A stretch of 64,000 nt of DNA from CAYVOV01 sp964453525 (GTDB lineage Bacteria; Chloroflexota; Dehalococcoidia; Dehalococcoidales; UBA2162). Below, piece by piece: positions 40,952-48,841 of the stretch. The notes below the pieces were generated by a model. It searched no databases. It was not told the DNA's origin and worked only from the letters and a program-made list of their open reading frames with translations. The stretch is taken from NCBI GenBank assembly GCA_964453525.1, contig CAYVOV010000019.1, positions 24,406 to 88,405 on the forward strand, read 5' to 3'. How positions within the stretch are numbered: position 1 is the stretch's first letter; every line of letters starts with the position of its first letter. The position numbers and the translations under genes were made by a program.

Positions 40952-42744
40952 TCTTCCTCCAGCAACTGCAAGTGTAGTTCGGTCAGTTGCTCCTCTGTAA
41001 CTGGTGAGGGAGCGCCGAAAGTCAAATCAGCAGCGCTTTGATTCTTGGGAAAGGCAATGACTTCTCTTATAGTTTCCTCTCCGGCAAGTAACATCACGAT
41101 TCTGTCTATACCGGGAGCAATGCCGCCGTGCGGCGGAGCCCCGTACTCTAAAGCCTCAAGAAGTGCTCCGAAACGCTCCTGAGCATCTTCTTCGCTGTAC
41201 CCCAAAAGCTCAAATATCTTATTCTGGAGTTCCCGCTGATGAATCCTGATACTGCCGCTGGAGAGCTCCCATCCATTGCATATAATATCGTAATGTTTTG
41301 AGTGAACTTTTCCAGGTTCACTATCCAGCAAAGGAATATCCTCCTCCCTTGGAGCGGTAAAAGCATGATGCATCGGCTCCCATCGATTTAACTGGTCATC
41401 CCGACTGAACAGCGGAAAATCGAGAATGAAGGCAAAGGCAAACAGGCTTTCATCAATGAGGCTCAGCCTTCTGCCCATCTCCATCCGTAACGCACTCAGC
41501 GCCATGTTTACAATATCTGGTTCACCGGCAACAATCAGTATGAGGTCGCCCACACCGGCACCCAGCCGTTCAGCCATTTCCCTGACCTGTTCTACCGTCA
41601 GATATTTTGCAGCTACCGATTTTATTGAATCCATTGTCAGGCTGCTCAGGTCGCCAGTGGATTTGTCAAAAGCGATTGTCAGTACTCCGCCGGCACCGAG
41701 TCCGCGAACCAGTTTGTTCAGTTCTTCGAGCTGGCTGCGGGTATAACCGGCGCAGCCCGGAGCACAAATCGCCTTGACAATCCCGTTCCTCTCCAGAGCT
41801 GAAGTAAAGAGGGTAAATTCAGTCCGGGCGGCGATATCCGATATGTCCTTTAATTCTATCCCGAAACGCAGGTCGGGTTTATCGATCCCGTAGCGCTGCA
41901 TGGCGTCGGCATAGCTGAGACGGGGAAACGGTTTTATCAGCCTCATATCGGGTCGTACCGTTTCAATCAGAGAGGTAAACATATCCTCCATAAGTTCCAG
42001 TATGTCTTCCACTTCAACGAAACTCATCTCGATATCAAGCTGGGTGTGTTCCGGCTGGCGGTCGGCACGGGTATCCTCGTCCCTGAAACAGCGGGCTAGC
42101 TGGTAATACTTCTCCACGCCGGCAACCATCAGAATTTGCTTTATCTGCTGAGGCGATTGCGGTAGCGCGTAGAATTTACCGGCATGGACCCGGCTCGGTA
42201 CAAGGTAGTCGCGTGCCCCTTCCGGGGTGCTTTTTATCAGGATAGGGGTCTCAACCTCAATAAACCCTCTGGCATCAAGAAAATCACGGAAAAACTTTAC
42301 TACCCGGTGGCGGAGTATAAGGTTTTTCTGCATCCTGTTCCGCCGCAGGTCAAGATATCGGTATTTGAGGCGCAGGCTTTCCTCCACCTCGATGTCCTCG
42401 TTGATATAGAAAGGCGGAGTCTTCGATGGATTAAGGATTGCTGTCTGATGAGCAATAACCTCAATCTCACCGGTCGGCAGGTTTGGGTTCTCCGTTCCGG
42501 GAGGGCGGGTGGTAACTTCACCGCTAACGCTAATCACATACTCAGTGCGCATCTCACTGGCGATTTCATGGCAGGCCTTCGAAGTCTCCGGATTGAATAC
42601 AACTTGGACGATACCTTCCCGGTCGCGCAGGTCAATAAAGGTAAGACCTCCATGGTCACGGCGGCGGTCCACCCAGCCGGCCAGAGACACATCAGCACCG
42701 ACGTGATTTTTATTCAATTCACCGCAACTGTGGGTTTTGAGCAA
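40948..42744 (-). CDS. aspS: Aspartyl-tRNA synthetase
   Basis: 598-residue class IIb synthetase. The anticodon-binding OB fold is at 1-105 (VSLAGWVDRRRDHGGLTFIDLRD). Motif 2 (ARCFRDEDTRADRQPEHTQLD) and motif 3 (GIAPGIDRIVMLLAG) are present, as is the bacterial GAD insertion (about 290-400). I place the start at a TTG (42744), because CCAGGAG lies 6 bases upstream and the product then begins MLKTHSCGEL as in relatives; the frame is open 18 bases further. First gene of the aspS-tig-clpP operon. Confidence 0.94.
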   Translation of the reverse strand: MLKTHSCGELNKNHVGADVSLAGWVDRRRDHGGLTFIDLRDREGIVQVVFNPETSKACHEIASEMRTEYVISVSGEVTTRPPGTENPNLPTGEIEVIAHQTAILNPSKTPPFYINEDIEVEESLRLKYRYLDLRRNRMQKNLILRHRVVKFFRDFLDARGFIEVETPILIKSTPEGARDYLVPSRVHAGKFYALPQSPQQIKQILMVAGVEKYYQLARCFRDEDTRADRQPEHTQLDIEMSFVEVEDILELMEDMFTSLIETVRPDMRLIKPFPRLSYADAMQRYGIDKPDLRFGIELKDISDIAARTEFTLFTSALERNGIVKAICAPGCAGYTRSQLEELNKLVRGLGAGGVLTIAFDKSTGDLSSLTMDSIKSVAAKYLTVEQVREMAERLGAGVGDLILIVAGEPDIVNMALSALRMEMGRRLSLIDESLFAFAFILDFPLFSRDDQLNRWEPMHHAFTAPREEDIPLLDSEPGKVHSKHYDIICNGWELSSGSIRIHQRELQNKIFELLGYSEEDAQERFGALLEALEYGAPPHGGIAPGIDRIVMLLAGEETIREVIAFPKNQSAADLTFGAPSPVTEEQLTELHLQLLEEE

Positions 42745-42784
42745 AAATAACTCCTGGAGCAAAAAGTAAATGTGTCCCAGGCTA

Positions 42785-42814
42785 ATTATAGCTTATGTAG
42801 AGTCTCTCCTTCAA
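42785..42814 (-). promoter_or_regulatory. Promoter of the aspS-tig-clpP operon
   Basis: Minus strand: TTGAAG (42814-42809), 18-base spacer, TATAAT (42790-42785), about 40 bases before the aspS start. It is back to back with the leader promoter at 42839. Confidence 0.7.
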
Positions 42815-42838
42815 CTTGCCGGCTACTTATCATAATAT

Positions 42839-42867
42839 TTGACATCCTTACTCCAAGGCTATAGAAT
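42839..42867 (+). promoter_or_regulatory. Promoter of the structured leader and homocysteine operon
   Basis: Perfect TTGACA (42839-42844), 17-base spacer, TAGAAT (42862-42867). Transcription would begin near 42874, leaving a leader of about 275 bases before the COG1900 start codon. Confidence 0.75.
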
Positions 42868-42895
42868 AGCAGTGGTTCTATTGAATGGTAGAGAC

Positions 42896-43016
42896 GGGAG
42901 GTTTATAGTGCCGAACTGGAGGAAACAAGCCGGTTTCAATGGAGGGACAGCTCATATGATGATGCCCTGGGCTTGGCATGCCGCCAGTTCGGGAATCATG
43001 CGAATCTAACCTCCCC
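42896..43016 (+). ncRNA. Putative riboswitch aptamer in the leader of the homocysteine operon
   Basis: Nested helices. P1 is gggaggtt (42896-42903) with aacctccc (43008-43015). P2 is ccgaactgg (42911-42919) with ccagttcgg (42984-42992). Inside P2 are P3 gaaac/gtttc (42922-42926/42933-42937) and P4 atgcc/ggcat (42962-42966/42975-42979). The P4 strand and loop cctgggcttgg (42966-42976) is exactly complementary, 11 of 11, to ccaagcccagg (43035-43045), the 5' arm of the terminator that follows. The aptamer fold and the anti-terminator are therefore mutually exclusive, as in transcription-attenuation riboswitches. I do not see the conserved core of SAM-I/II/IV, cobalamin, THF, TPP, glycine or T-box leaders. 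The ligand may be an end product such as methionine or S-adenosylmethionine (inference). Confidence 0.65.
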
Positions 43017-43035
43017 GAATCACCAGGGAATTGAC

Positions 43036-43077
43036 CAAGCCCAGGAACAACGGATTCTTGGGCTTGTTGCTTTTACG
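43036..43077 (+). terminator. Attenuator hairpin before the homocysteine operon
   Basis: caagcccaggaa (43036-43047) pairs with ttcttgggcttg (43055-43066), 12 bp with one GU, 7-base loop, followed by ttgctttta. It sits inside the leader, 74 bases before the first gene, so it can only make sense as an attenuator. Confidence 0.85.
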
Positions 43078-43150
43078 TGTTACCCGTAATAACCTGCGTC
43101 TTATGTTGACAGTATCAGACATAAAGATTACTATCATAAGAGGTTTCAAG

Positions 43151-44359
43151 ATGGCCAAAACAATCGAAGAAATAAACGAAAAGATAAAAGAAGGTAAGGC
43201 AGTAGTGGCTACTGCCGAAGAAATAATCGGTATTGTCAAAGAGAAAGGAACCGGGAAAGCCGCCAGAGAAGTTGACGTGGTTACTACCGGCACCTTCGGG
43301 ACGATGTGCTCTTCAAGCGTCTACTTTAACATCGGCCATGCCAAACCGCGGATAAAACTCGGCGGCGGAAGAACTTACCTGAATGATGTCCCGGCCTACA
43401 CCGGTCTTGCTGCCATAGACCTTTTTCTCGGCGCCAATGCTCTGCCTGACGACGACCCGAGGAACAGGATACACCCCGGAGAATTCAACTACGGGGGCGG
43501 ACATGTAATTGAAGAGCTTGTTGCCGGTAAGGATATCAGGCTGGAAGCAACTGCCTACGGTACAGACTGTTATCCGAGAAGGAAACTTGAAACATGGATA
43601 AATATTAAAGACCTCAACCAGGCAGTGCTCTTCAATATCAGGAATTCTTACCAGAACTATAACGTGGCCGTGAACCTATCCGATAAGACAATCTATACTT
43701 ATATGGGAATGCTGAAGCCACGCCTCGGCAACGCCAATTACTCCACTGCCGGGCAGCTGTCTCCGCTATTCAACGACCCCTACTACAAAACAATCGGCAT
43801 CGGGACGAAAATATTCCTCGGCGGCGGCACCGGCTTTATTGCCTGGGAAGGTACCCAGCATAATCCAGATGTTCCCCGTACCGACAAGGGGGTGCCGAAA
43901 TCATCAGCAGGAACCGTTGCCACGATAGGCGATTTGAAGCAGATGAGTCCAAGGTGGCTGGTCGGTACCAGTGTTCTTGGTTACGGATGCAGTCTTGGTG
44001 TAGGGGTGGGAGTTCCCATACCGATATTATCCGAGGAAATCTTGGAATATACTGCGGTAACGGATGAAGAGATATTCGCCCAGGTCATCGACTATTCGGA
44101 CGCCTATCCGCAGAGAAAGCCGGACGTCCTCGCCGAGGTGAGTTACGCCGAACTCAGGAGCGGGCAGATAAAAGTCGGGAACAAAAAGGTGCCTACGGCA
44201 TCGCTATCAAGCTACCCGCGAGCCGTGGAAATCACCTCAATCCTGAAAGAATGGATACAGAGCGGCAAGTTTTTGCTTGCACAACCGGTGGCGCCTCTTC
44301 GCGGAGTGGAATCAGGCGTTACCTTCAAACCGCTCAACGAACGCCCGCTTGAAAGATAA
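43151..44359 (+). CDS. Anaerobic homocysteine biosynthesis protein (COG1900/DUF39)
   Basis: 402 residues from the ATG at 43151; the longer open frame would run into the attenuator. Family COG1900 was shown genetically in methanogens (MA1821) to make homocysteine from aspartate semialdehyde with sulfide-derived sulfur, without O-acyl-homoserine. The conserved Cys of GTFGTMCSSS (Cys53) and of AYGTDCYPRR (Cys140) are present, together with Gly-rich KLGGGRTYLND and FLGGGTGFIAWEGTQ. The NIL-ferredoxin and COG2122 partner genes follow in order. First gene behind the structured leader and attenuator. Confidence 0.92.
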   Translation: MAKTIEEINEKIKEGKAVVATAEEIIGIVKEKGTGKAAREVDVVTTGTFGTMCSSSVYFNIGHAKPRIKLGGGRTYLNDVPAYTGLAAIDLFLGANALPDDDPRNRIHPGEFNYGGGHVIEELVAGKDIRLEATAYGTDCYPRRKLETWINIKDLNQAVLFNIRNSYQNYNVAVNLSDKTIYTYMGMLKPRLGNANYSTAGQLSPLFNDPYYKTIGIGTKIFLGGGTGFIAWEGTQHNPDVPRTDKGVPKSSAGTVATIGDLKQMSPRWLVGTSVLGYGCSLGVGVGVPIPILSEEILEYTAVTDEEIFAQVIDYSDAYPQRKPDVLAEVSYAELRSGQIKVGNKKVPTASLSSYPRAVEITSILKEWIQSGKFLLAQPVAPLRGVESGVTFKPLNERPLER

Positions 44360-44392
44360 AATAGAAAACAATATATATTTAAGGTATAAAAA

Positions 44393-44803
44393 ATGGCTGT
44401 TTCAAAAAGAATAGTCCTTCATTTCCCGAGGCGCCTTGTCGACCGCCCGATAGTGAGTCGGTTGGTCAGGGATTTCAACCTAGACTTCAACATTCTGAAG
44501 GCTTCGGTTACTCCCGATGAAGAGGGCCTTCTGGTGCTGGAGTTGAGCGGGAAACAGGAGGACTACGATAAGGGAGTAGAATATTTAACAAAAACCGGGG
44601 TAAAGATTCAGTCGCTCAGCCAGGATGTGATGCGCAATGAGGAACGCTGTACGCATTGTGGTGCCTGTATAACCGTATGCCCGGCAGGAGCTTTCGAACT
44701 GGTGCCGGTAACCAGGCAGGTGAATTTTATTAACGATAAATGTATTGCCTGCGGACTCTGTATACCGACCTGTCCGCCGCGAGCAATGGAGTTACACTTT
44801 TAG
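44393..44803 (+). CDS. NIL-domain plus 4Fe-4S ferredoxin protein (homocysteine pathway partner)
   Basis: 136 residues. The N-terminal NIL domain (about 1-78) is the ACT-like domain also found in methionine transporters. It is followed by two ferredoxin motifs, CTHCGACITVCPAGA and CIACGLCIPTCPPRA (about 86-130). This is the MA1822-type partner of COG1900, required for sulfide-dependent homocysteine formation, probably supplying electrons. Lies 33 bases after COG1900 and 3 bases before COG2122. Confidence 0.92.
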   Translation: MAVSKRIVLHFPRRLVDRPIVSRLVRDFNLDFNILKASVTPDEEGLLVLELSGKQEDYDKGVEYLTKTGVKIQSLSQDVMRNEERCTHCGACITVCPAGAFELVPVTRQVNFINDKCIACGLCIPTCPPRAMELHF

Positions 44804-44806
44804 CCG

Positions 44807-45547
44807 ATGTATCAGCCGAGGACTTATCGCAACTGGGTTAGAGGCAGGGACCTGGTCTCTTTTAATGTAACCTTAAAGGAAACAGATTTACATGTCCGTG
44901 CCACTAAAAACCTGAAAAGCAAAGCCCTCAAAATAGTTACCAAGTACCGTGAGGCGCTGGAAGCTTACATAGGGCGACACCCGTCTTTTCTTACTTCTCT
45001 TGAACCTCTTCCCGTCGGCGATGACGCTCCCCGGATTGTCAGGCTGATGGCAGAATCCGCTGAAAAAGCCTGTGTGGGACCGATGGCTTCCGTGGCAGGA
45101 GCGATAGCTGAACTTGTTGGCAACGAGCTACTCGACTTCTCACCGGAAGTAATCATAGAAAATGGCGGTGATATTTTTCTTAAGAGTCTGAAAAGTAGAA
45201 CAGTAAGCATTTATGCCGGAAATTCGCCTCTGACCGGTAAAATCGGGCTTGTGATTGAAGCCGAGCGAACGCCTGTGGGAATCTGCACCTCTTCCGGCAC
45301 GGTTGGCCATTCGCTGAGCCTAGGCAAAGCTGATGCAGTGGTAGCCGTTGCCCCCTCGGCGGCTCTGGCTGATGCCGCTGCCACGGCAGTAGGTAACCAG
45401 GTTACTCAGCCTGACGATATCCAGAACGGAATAAACCTTGCCATGAAAATAGACGGCTTGAAGGGAGTACTCATTATCATAGATGATGGTATCGGACTCT
45501 GGGGAGAAATCCGGTTATGCCAGATGGAATCGTCCAAACCCGTCTGA
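44807..45547 (+). CDS. COG2122/UPF0280 (ApbE-related) protein
   Basis: 246 residues of the UPF0280 family, distantly related to the flavin transferase ApbE (PEVIIENGGDIFLKS about 110-124; GICTSSGTVGHSLSLGKADAVVAVA about 160-184, close to the ApbE TSG...DAlATA region; DAAATAVGNQV). In methanogens the family travels with COG1900 (MA1820-MA1822). Its exact step is unknown; flavin or sulfur transfer has been considered. Starts 3 bases after the NIL-ferredoxin stop. Confidence 0.88.
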   Translation: MYQPRTYRNWVRGRDLVSFNVTLKETDLHVRATKNLKSKALKIVTKYREALEAYIGRHPSFLTSLEPLPVGDDAPRIVRLMAESAEKACVGPMASVAGAIAELVGNELLDFSPEVIIENGGDIFLKSLKSRTVSIYAGNSPLTGKIGLVIEAERTPVGICTSSGTVGHSLSLGKADAVVAVAPSAALADAAATAVGNQVTQPDDIQNGINLAMKIDGLKGVLIIIDDGIGLWGEIRLCQMESSKPV

Positions 45548-45599
45548 GCAAGAGACCTGTTCCCGTAAGTGAAGTAAATATGGGATATGGAGAAAAGCT

Positions 45600-46343
45600 A
45601 TGCTTAACGAATATGAGCGTCAGCGCTATGACCGCCAGATAATAATGCAGGGATTCGGAGAAGAGGGACAGGAAAAACTAAAGAAAGCAAAGGTGGTTAT
45701 CGCCGGTGGCGGCGGTCTCGGCTCACCGTCATCCATATACCTGGCTGCTGCCGGTGTGGGAACACTCCGGATAATCGACCACGACACGGTAGAACTCAGT
45801 AACCTGAACCGGCAGATTCTACACTGGGATAAAGATGTCGGCAGGAATAAAGTCGATTCTGCTGCCGAGAAACTAAAACAACTAAACAAAGAAATAAATA
45901 TAGAAGCCCTGGATGAGACAATAAATGAAAATAATGTTTCAGAACTAGTGGGTGACTTCAATGTAATTGTCGACGCCATGGACAACCTGGAGACAAGATA
46001 TCTGCTTAACAGAGTTGCGGTGAAAAACCGCATCCCCTTCGTCCACGGAGCAATCTATGGGTTCGAAGGCAGAGCGATGACGGTAATCCCCGGCGAAACC
46101 GCCTGCCTCAGGTGCATCTACCGGGGACCGGTGCCGGAGGAAAAATTCCCAGTAATCGGGGTTACTCCGGCAATCATTGGCTCCATCCAGGCAACGGAAG
46201 TAATAAAGTACATTGTTGGTACCGGCAGGCTGATTACTGACCGCCTGCTGGTTTACGACGGCTTGAACATGAAATTCACCGAATTTGCCGTTAAAAGAGA
46301 CCCTGCCTGCGAACACTGCGGTAATAAGGCACTTCAGGAATAA
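45600..46343 (+). CDS. ThiF/MoeB/HesA-family adenylyltransferase
   Basis: 247-residue E1-like enzyme that adenylates the C-terminal Gly-Gly of a ThiS/MoaD-type sulfur carrier. Nucleotide loop GGGGLGSP (37-44), the Arg of LSNLNRQIL (about 68-76), the catalytic Asp in VDAMDNLETRY, and two zinc CxxC pairs (CLRC and CEHC) are in place. Its carrier gene starts 3 bases downstream. In this operon it probably activates sulfur for homocysteine synthesis rather than for thiamine or molybdopterin, whose genes are absent here; that is inference. Confidence 0.9.
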   Translation: MLNEYERQRYDRQIIMQGFGEEGQEKLKKAKVVIAGGGGLGSPSSIYLAAAGVGTLRIIDHDTVELSNLNRQILHWDKDVGRNKVDSAAEKLKQLNKEINIEALDETINENNVSELVGDFNVIVDAMDNLETRYLLNRVAVKNRIPFVHGAIYGFEGRAMTVIPGETACLRCIYRGPVPEEKFPVIGVTPAIIGSIQATEVIKYIVGTGRLITDRLLVYDGLNMKFTEFAVKRDPACEHCGNKALQE

Positions 46344-46346
46344 GTA

Positions 46347-46619
46347 ATGAGTATAAAGGTAGTTATTCCTTCATATCTGCAAGCATACACCGATAACCAG
46401 AAAACAATCGAGGTGATCGGAAGCACACTCAGCGAGTGCTTAAACAGCCTTGTAGCACAGAATCCTGGAATCAAGCCGATGCTTTTCGATAAGGAAAGTA
46501 AGTTGCACAGTTATGTCGGCACTTATATTAATGGAGAGGACGCTTACCCGAATGAACTCACCCGACCAACCGAAGACGGAGATGAAATCCACGTCATCTA
46601 CATAATCGGTGGAGGATGA
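46347..46619 (+). CDS. ThiS/MoaD-type sulfur carrier protein
   Basis: 90-residue ubiquitin-fold protein ending in IGGG. The terminal Gly-Gly is the site of adenylation and thiocarboxylation. The body matches the MoaD/ThiS pattern (VIGSTLSECLNSLVAQNPGI ... RPTEDGDEIHVIYIIGGG). Directly behind the ThiF-like gene. Confidence 0.9.
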   Translation: MSIKVVIPSYLQAYTDNQKTIEVIGSTLSECLNSLVAQNPGIKPMLFDKESKLHSYVGTYINGEDAYPNELTRPTEDGDEIHVIYIIGGG

Positions 46620-46656
46620 AAAGACCCGGACATCGGACACGGGAAAGGAGATAACT

Positions 46657-47628
46657 TTGTTCAAAACAAGAGTCAGTGAAATGCTGGGAATAAAATATCC
46701 CATAATTTGCGGTGGATTCGGCACCGTTTCACAGGTAAAACTGGCCGCCGCTGTCTCCAACGCTGGTGGATTCGGTATCATTTCCTCCGCCTACCACCGG
46801 ACACCGCAGGCTCTGCGCGAGGTGATTAAGAAGATAAAAAACCTGACTGACAAACCTTTTGGAGTGAATATCAGCCTTTTCCCCTCCGTCACACCACTCC
46901 CCAACCGCGAATTCATCGAGGTTATCATTGATGAAGGCGTCAGAGCAGTGGAGGCTTCCGGGCACCGCGCTCCTGATGAGTTCGTCTCACTTTTAAAGGA
47001 AGGAAACGTAAAACTAATTCACAAATCAGCCACAGTGAGGCACGCCCTTAAAGGACAGGAAATCGGAGCCGATATGGTAGCCATTGTCGGGATGGAGAAC
47101 GGAGGTGCCACCGGCATGGAAGATGTCGGCACGCTGGTGCTTGTCCCGGTGCTGGTAGATTTTGCCAGAGTACCGGTAATCGCCGGCGGAGGTTTTGCCG
47201 ATGGACGCGGACTTGTTGCCGCCCTCGCTCTAGGCGCCGAAGGAATAGTAATGGGCACCCGGTTCATGGCAACAAAAGAGTGCGAGATTCACCAGAAGTA
47301 TAAAGAGTGGCTTGTCAGGGCAAACGAGAGGGACACAGTGCTGGTGATGCGCTCCATCCAGAACACTCACCGGGTTCTTAAAAATAAAGCCAGCGCTGAG
47401 CTGCTTGAGCTTGAGGCAAGAGGAGCCTCCTTTGAAGAGATGTCCCATATCCTGGGAGGTGATTCCACGAGGAAAGTGGCTGTTGAAGGCGAGCTCGACG
47501 CCGGACTTGCTTTTTCCGGTGAAGCGGCCGGGCTGATAAATGATATTCCTACAGTGAAGGAGCTCATGGACAGGATAGTAACAGAAGCGCAGGCCATCAC
47601 CAATCGACTACAAGGACTTGCCGAATAG
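46657..47628 (+). CDS. FMN-dependent nitronate monooxygenase/FabK-like enoyl reductase
   Basis: 323-residue TIM-barrel flavoprotein. The start is placed at a TTG (46657), because gggaaaggag lies 6 bases upstream and the product then begins FKTRVSEMLGIKYPII; an ATG 48 bases earlier overlaps the sulfur-carrier gene. Flavin-phosphate motifs are VPVIAGGGFADGRGLVAALALGAEGIVMGTRF (in two runs, about 179-210). The family includes nitronate monooxygenases and the FabK enoyl-ACP reductase. The neighbouring acyl-CoA dehydrogenase favours a reductase role, but the catalytic residues do not settle it. Confidence 0.8.
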   Translation: MFKTRVSEMLGIKYPIICGGFGTVSQVKLAAAVSNAGGFGIISSAYHRTPQALREVIKKIKNLTDKPFGVNISLFPSVTPLPNREFIEVIIDEGVRAVEASGHRAPDEFVSLLKEGNVKLIHKSATVRHALKGQEIGADMVAIVGMENGGATGMEDVGTLVLVPVLVDFARVPVIAGGGFADGRGLVAALALGAEGIVMGTRFMATKECEIHQKYKEWLVRANERDTVLVMRSIQNTHRVLKNKASAELLELEARGASFEEMSHILGGDSTRKVAVEGELDAGLAFSGEAAGLINDIPTVKELMDRIVTEAQAITNRLQGLAE

Positions 47629-47645
47629 TCCGAAGGGAAAGAGTA

Positions 47646-48773
47646 TTGGATATTAATTTTACCGAAGAGCAGTCGGCCATACAGAAGCTGGCAAGAGACT
47701 TCACCAGACAGGAAATCGAACCTGTGGCCGACCGTATCGACCGGGAAGGAAGACTGCCGGACGACCTTATTAGGAAGCTGGCTAAACTGGGGCTGCTGGG
47801 AATGACGGTTCCCAGAGAATACGGTGGTAGTGCTACCGGCAACCTGAGCTGCATCCTTGCCATCGAGCAAATCGCTTATTCGGGTACGGGCGCCTGGTGG
47901 CTGGTGGGTTTTAATAACAGTATTCCAGGGTCCATTGCCCGCTTCGGCTCGGAGGAGATAAAGGATAAGTATCTAAGACAATGCTGCGATGGCACAGCAT
48001 ATGCCAGCATACAGTTCACCGAGGAAGAAACAGGCTCTGACCCCACCGCACTGACTACAACGGCAGCGTCGGAAGGAAACGATTATGTGATAAACGGAAT
48101 GAAGCGTTTCAGCACCTTCGGCGCCAGAGAAGGTTATGCTGTTACCTATGTCAGGGACGATGAAGGCAACTGCACCGCCTTTGTTATCAAGAAAGGAGAG
48201 AAAGGCTATTCGACTCCCAAGATGTGGGACCTGATGGGAGGAGGAGGAATTGAGGCAGCCGATGTCTACTTTGAAAACTACAGGGTACCGAAAGAGAACA
48301 TACTCGGTAAAAAGAGTGCCGGTATGGAAGTGCTGCTTTTCTGGATAGCGACCGAAAAAATCGAGCAGTGCGCTGCCGCCGTCGGGATAGCACAGGCCGC
48401 TCTGGATGAAGCAACTAGATACGTAAAGGCTAAGATAAGCAAGGGCAGGGCGGTAGCTAAAATGCAGGGCATCCAGTGGCTGCTTGCCGATATGAAAGCG
48501 AAGATAGAAGCCTGCCGCTGGCTTACCTATAAAACAGCTGTCGCTCAGGACGAAGAAGCGCCGGACTGGCAGACCCAAGCTGCCACAGCCAAGCTATTTG
48601 TCGTGCCCACAGCCATGGAGGTTGTCGAGACTTCCAGACGCCTACACGGGGCTTACGGTTACACAAAGGAATTCAAGATTGAGAGATTGTACCGCGCTAT
48701 CGCCGGATGCCCATCAATCGCCGTCAGCCTTGAAATCAACCGGTCGATAGTAGGAAACTCACTGATAAGGTAA
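47646..48773 (+). CDS. Acyl-CoA dehydrogenase
   Basis: 375-residue FAD enzyme with a TTG start at 47646 (aagggaaag upstream). Family blocks are YASIQFTEEETGSDPTALTT (in the position of the flavin-contact motif, about 118-137), MKRFSTFGAREG, a VGIAQAALDEATRYVK helix, and the C-terminal RLHGAYGYTKEFKIERLYRA (about 335-354). The usual catalytic Glu position in the C-terminal helix is not certain by eye. Lies 17 bases after the FMN enzyme, so it ends the plus-strand operon. Confidence 0.88.
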   Translation: MDINFTEEQSAIQKLARDFTRQEIEPVADRIDREGRLPDDLIRKLAKLGLLGMTVPREYGGSATGNLSCILAIEQIAYSGTGAWWLVGFNNSIPGSIARFGSEEIKDKYLRQCCDGTAYASIQFTEEETGSDPTALTTTAASEGNDYVINGMKRFSTFGAREGYAVTYVRDDEGNCTAFVIKKGEKGYSTPKMWDLMGGGGIEAADVYFENYRVPKENILGKKSAGMEVLLFWIATEKIEQCAAAVGIAQAALDEATRYVKAKISKGRAVAKMQGIQWLLADMKAKIEACRWLTYKTAVAQDEEAPDWQTQAATAKLFVVPTAMEVVETSRRLHGAYGYTKEFKIERLYRAIAGCPSIAVSLEINRSIVGNSLIR

Positions 48774-48841
48774 CCTGGTTTATCCGATTACCTTCCTGTA
48801 TGCGGACTACAGGCGCTCTCAAGAGCAGTCAGTGTATAGGC

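Noticed and set aside
42896..43016. SAM-I, SAM-IV, cobalamin, THF or T-box leader
   Set aside because: Apart from a ggagggac string no conserved core of these classes could be placed. The call stays unclassified until a covariance search is run.
42870..43080. RNase P RNA or SRP RNA, suggested by ctggaggaaacaagccgg
   Set aside because: The universal core segments of both RNAs are missing, and the terminator with complementary anti-terminator strand points to a cis-regulatory leader.
43006..43293. Minus-strand 95-codon frame across the leader
   Set aside because: It overlaps the COG1900 gene and the attenuator antisense and has no start signal.
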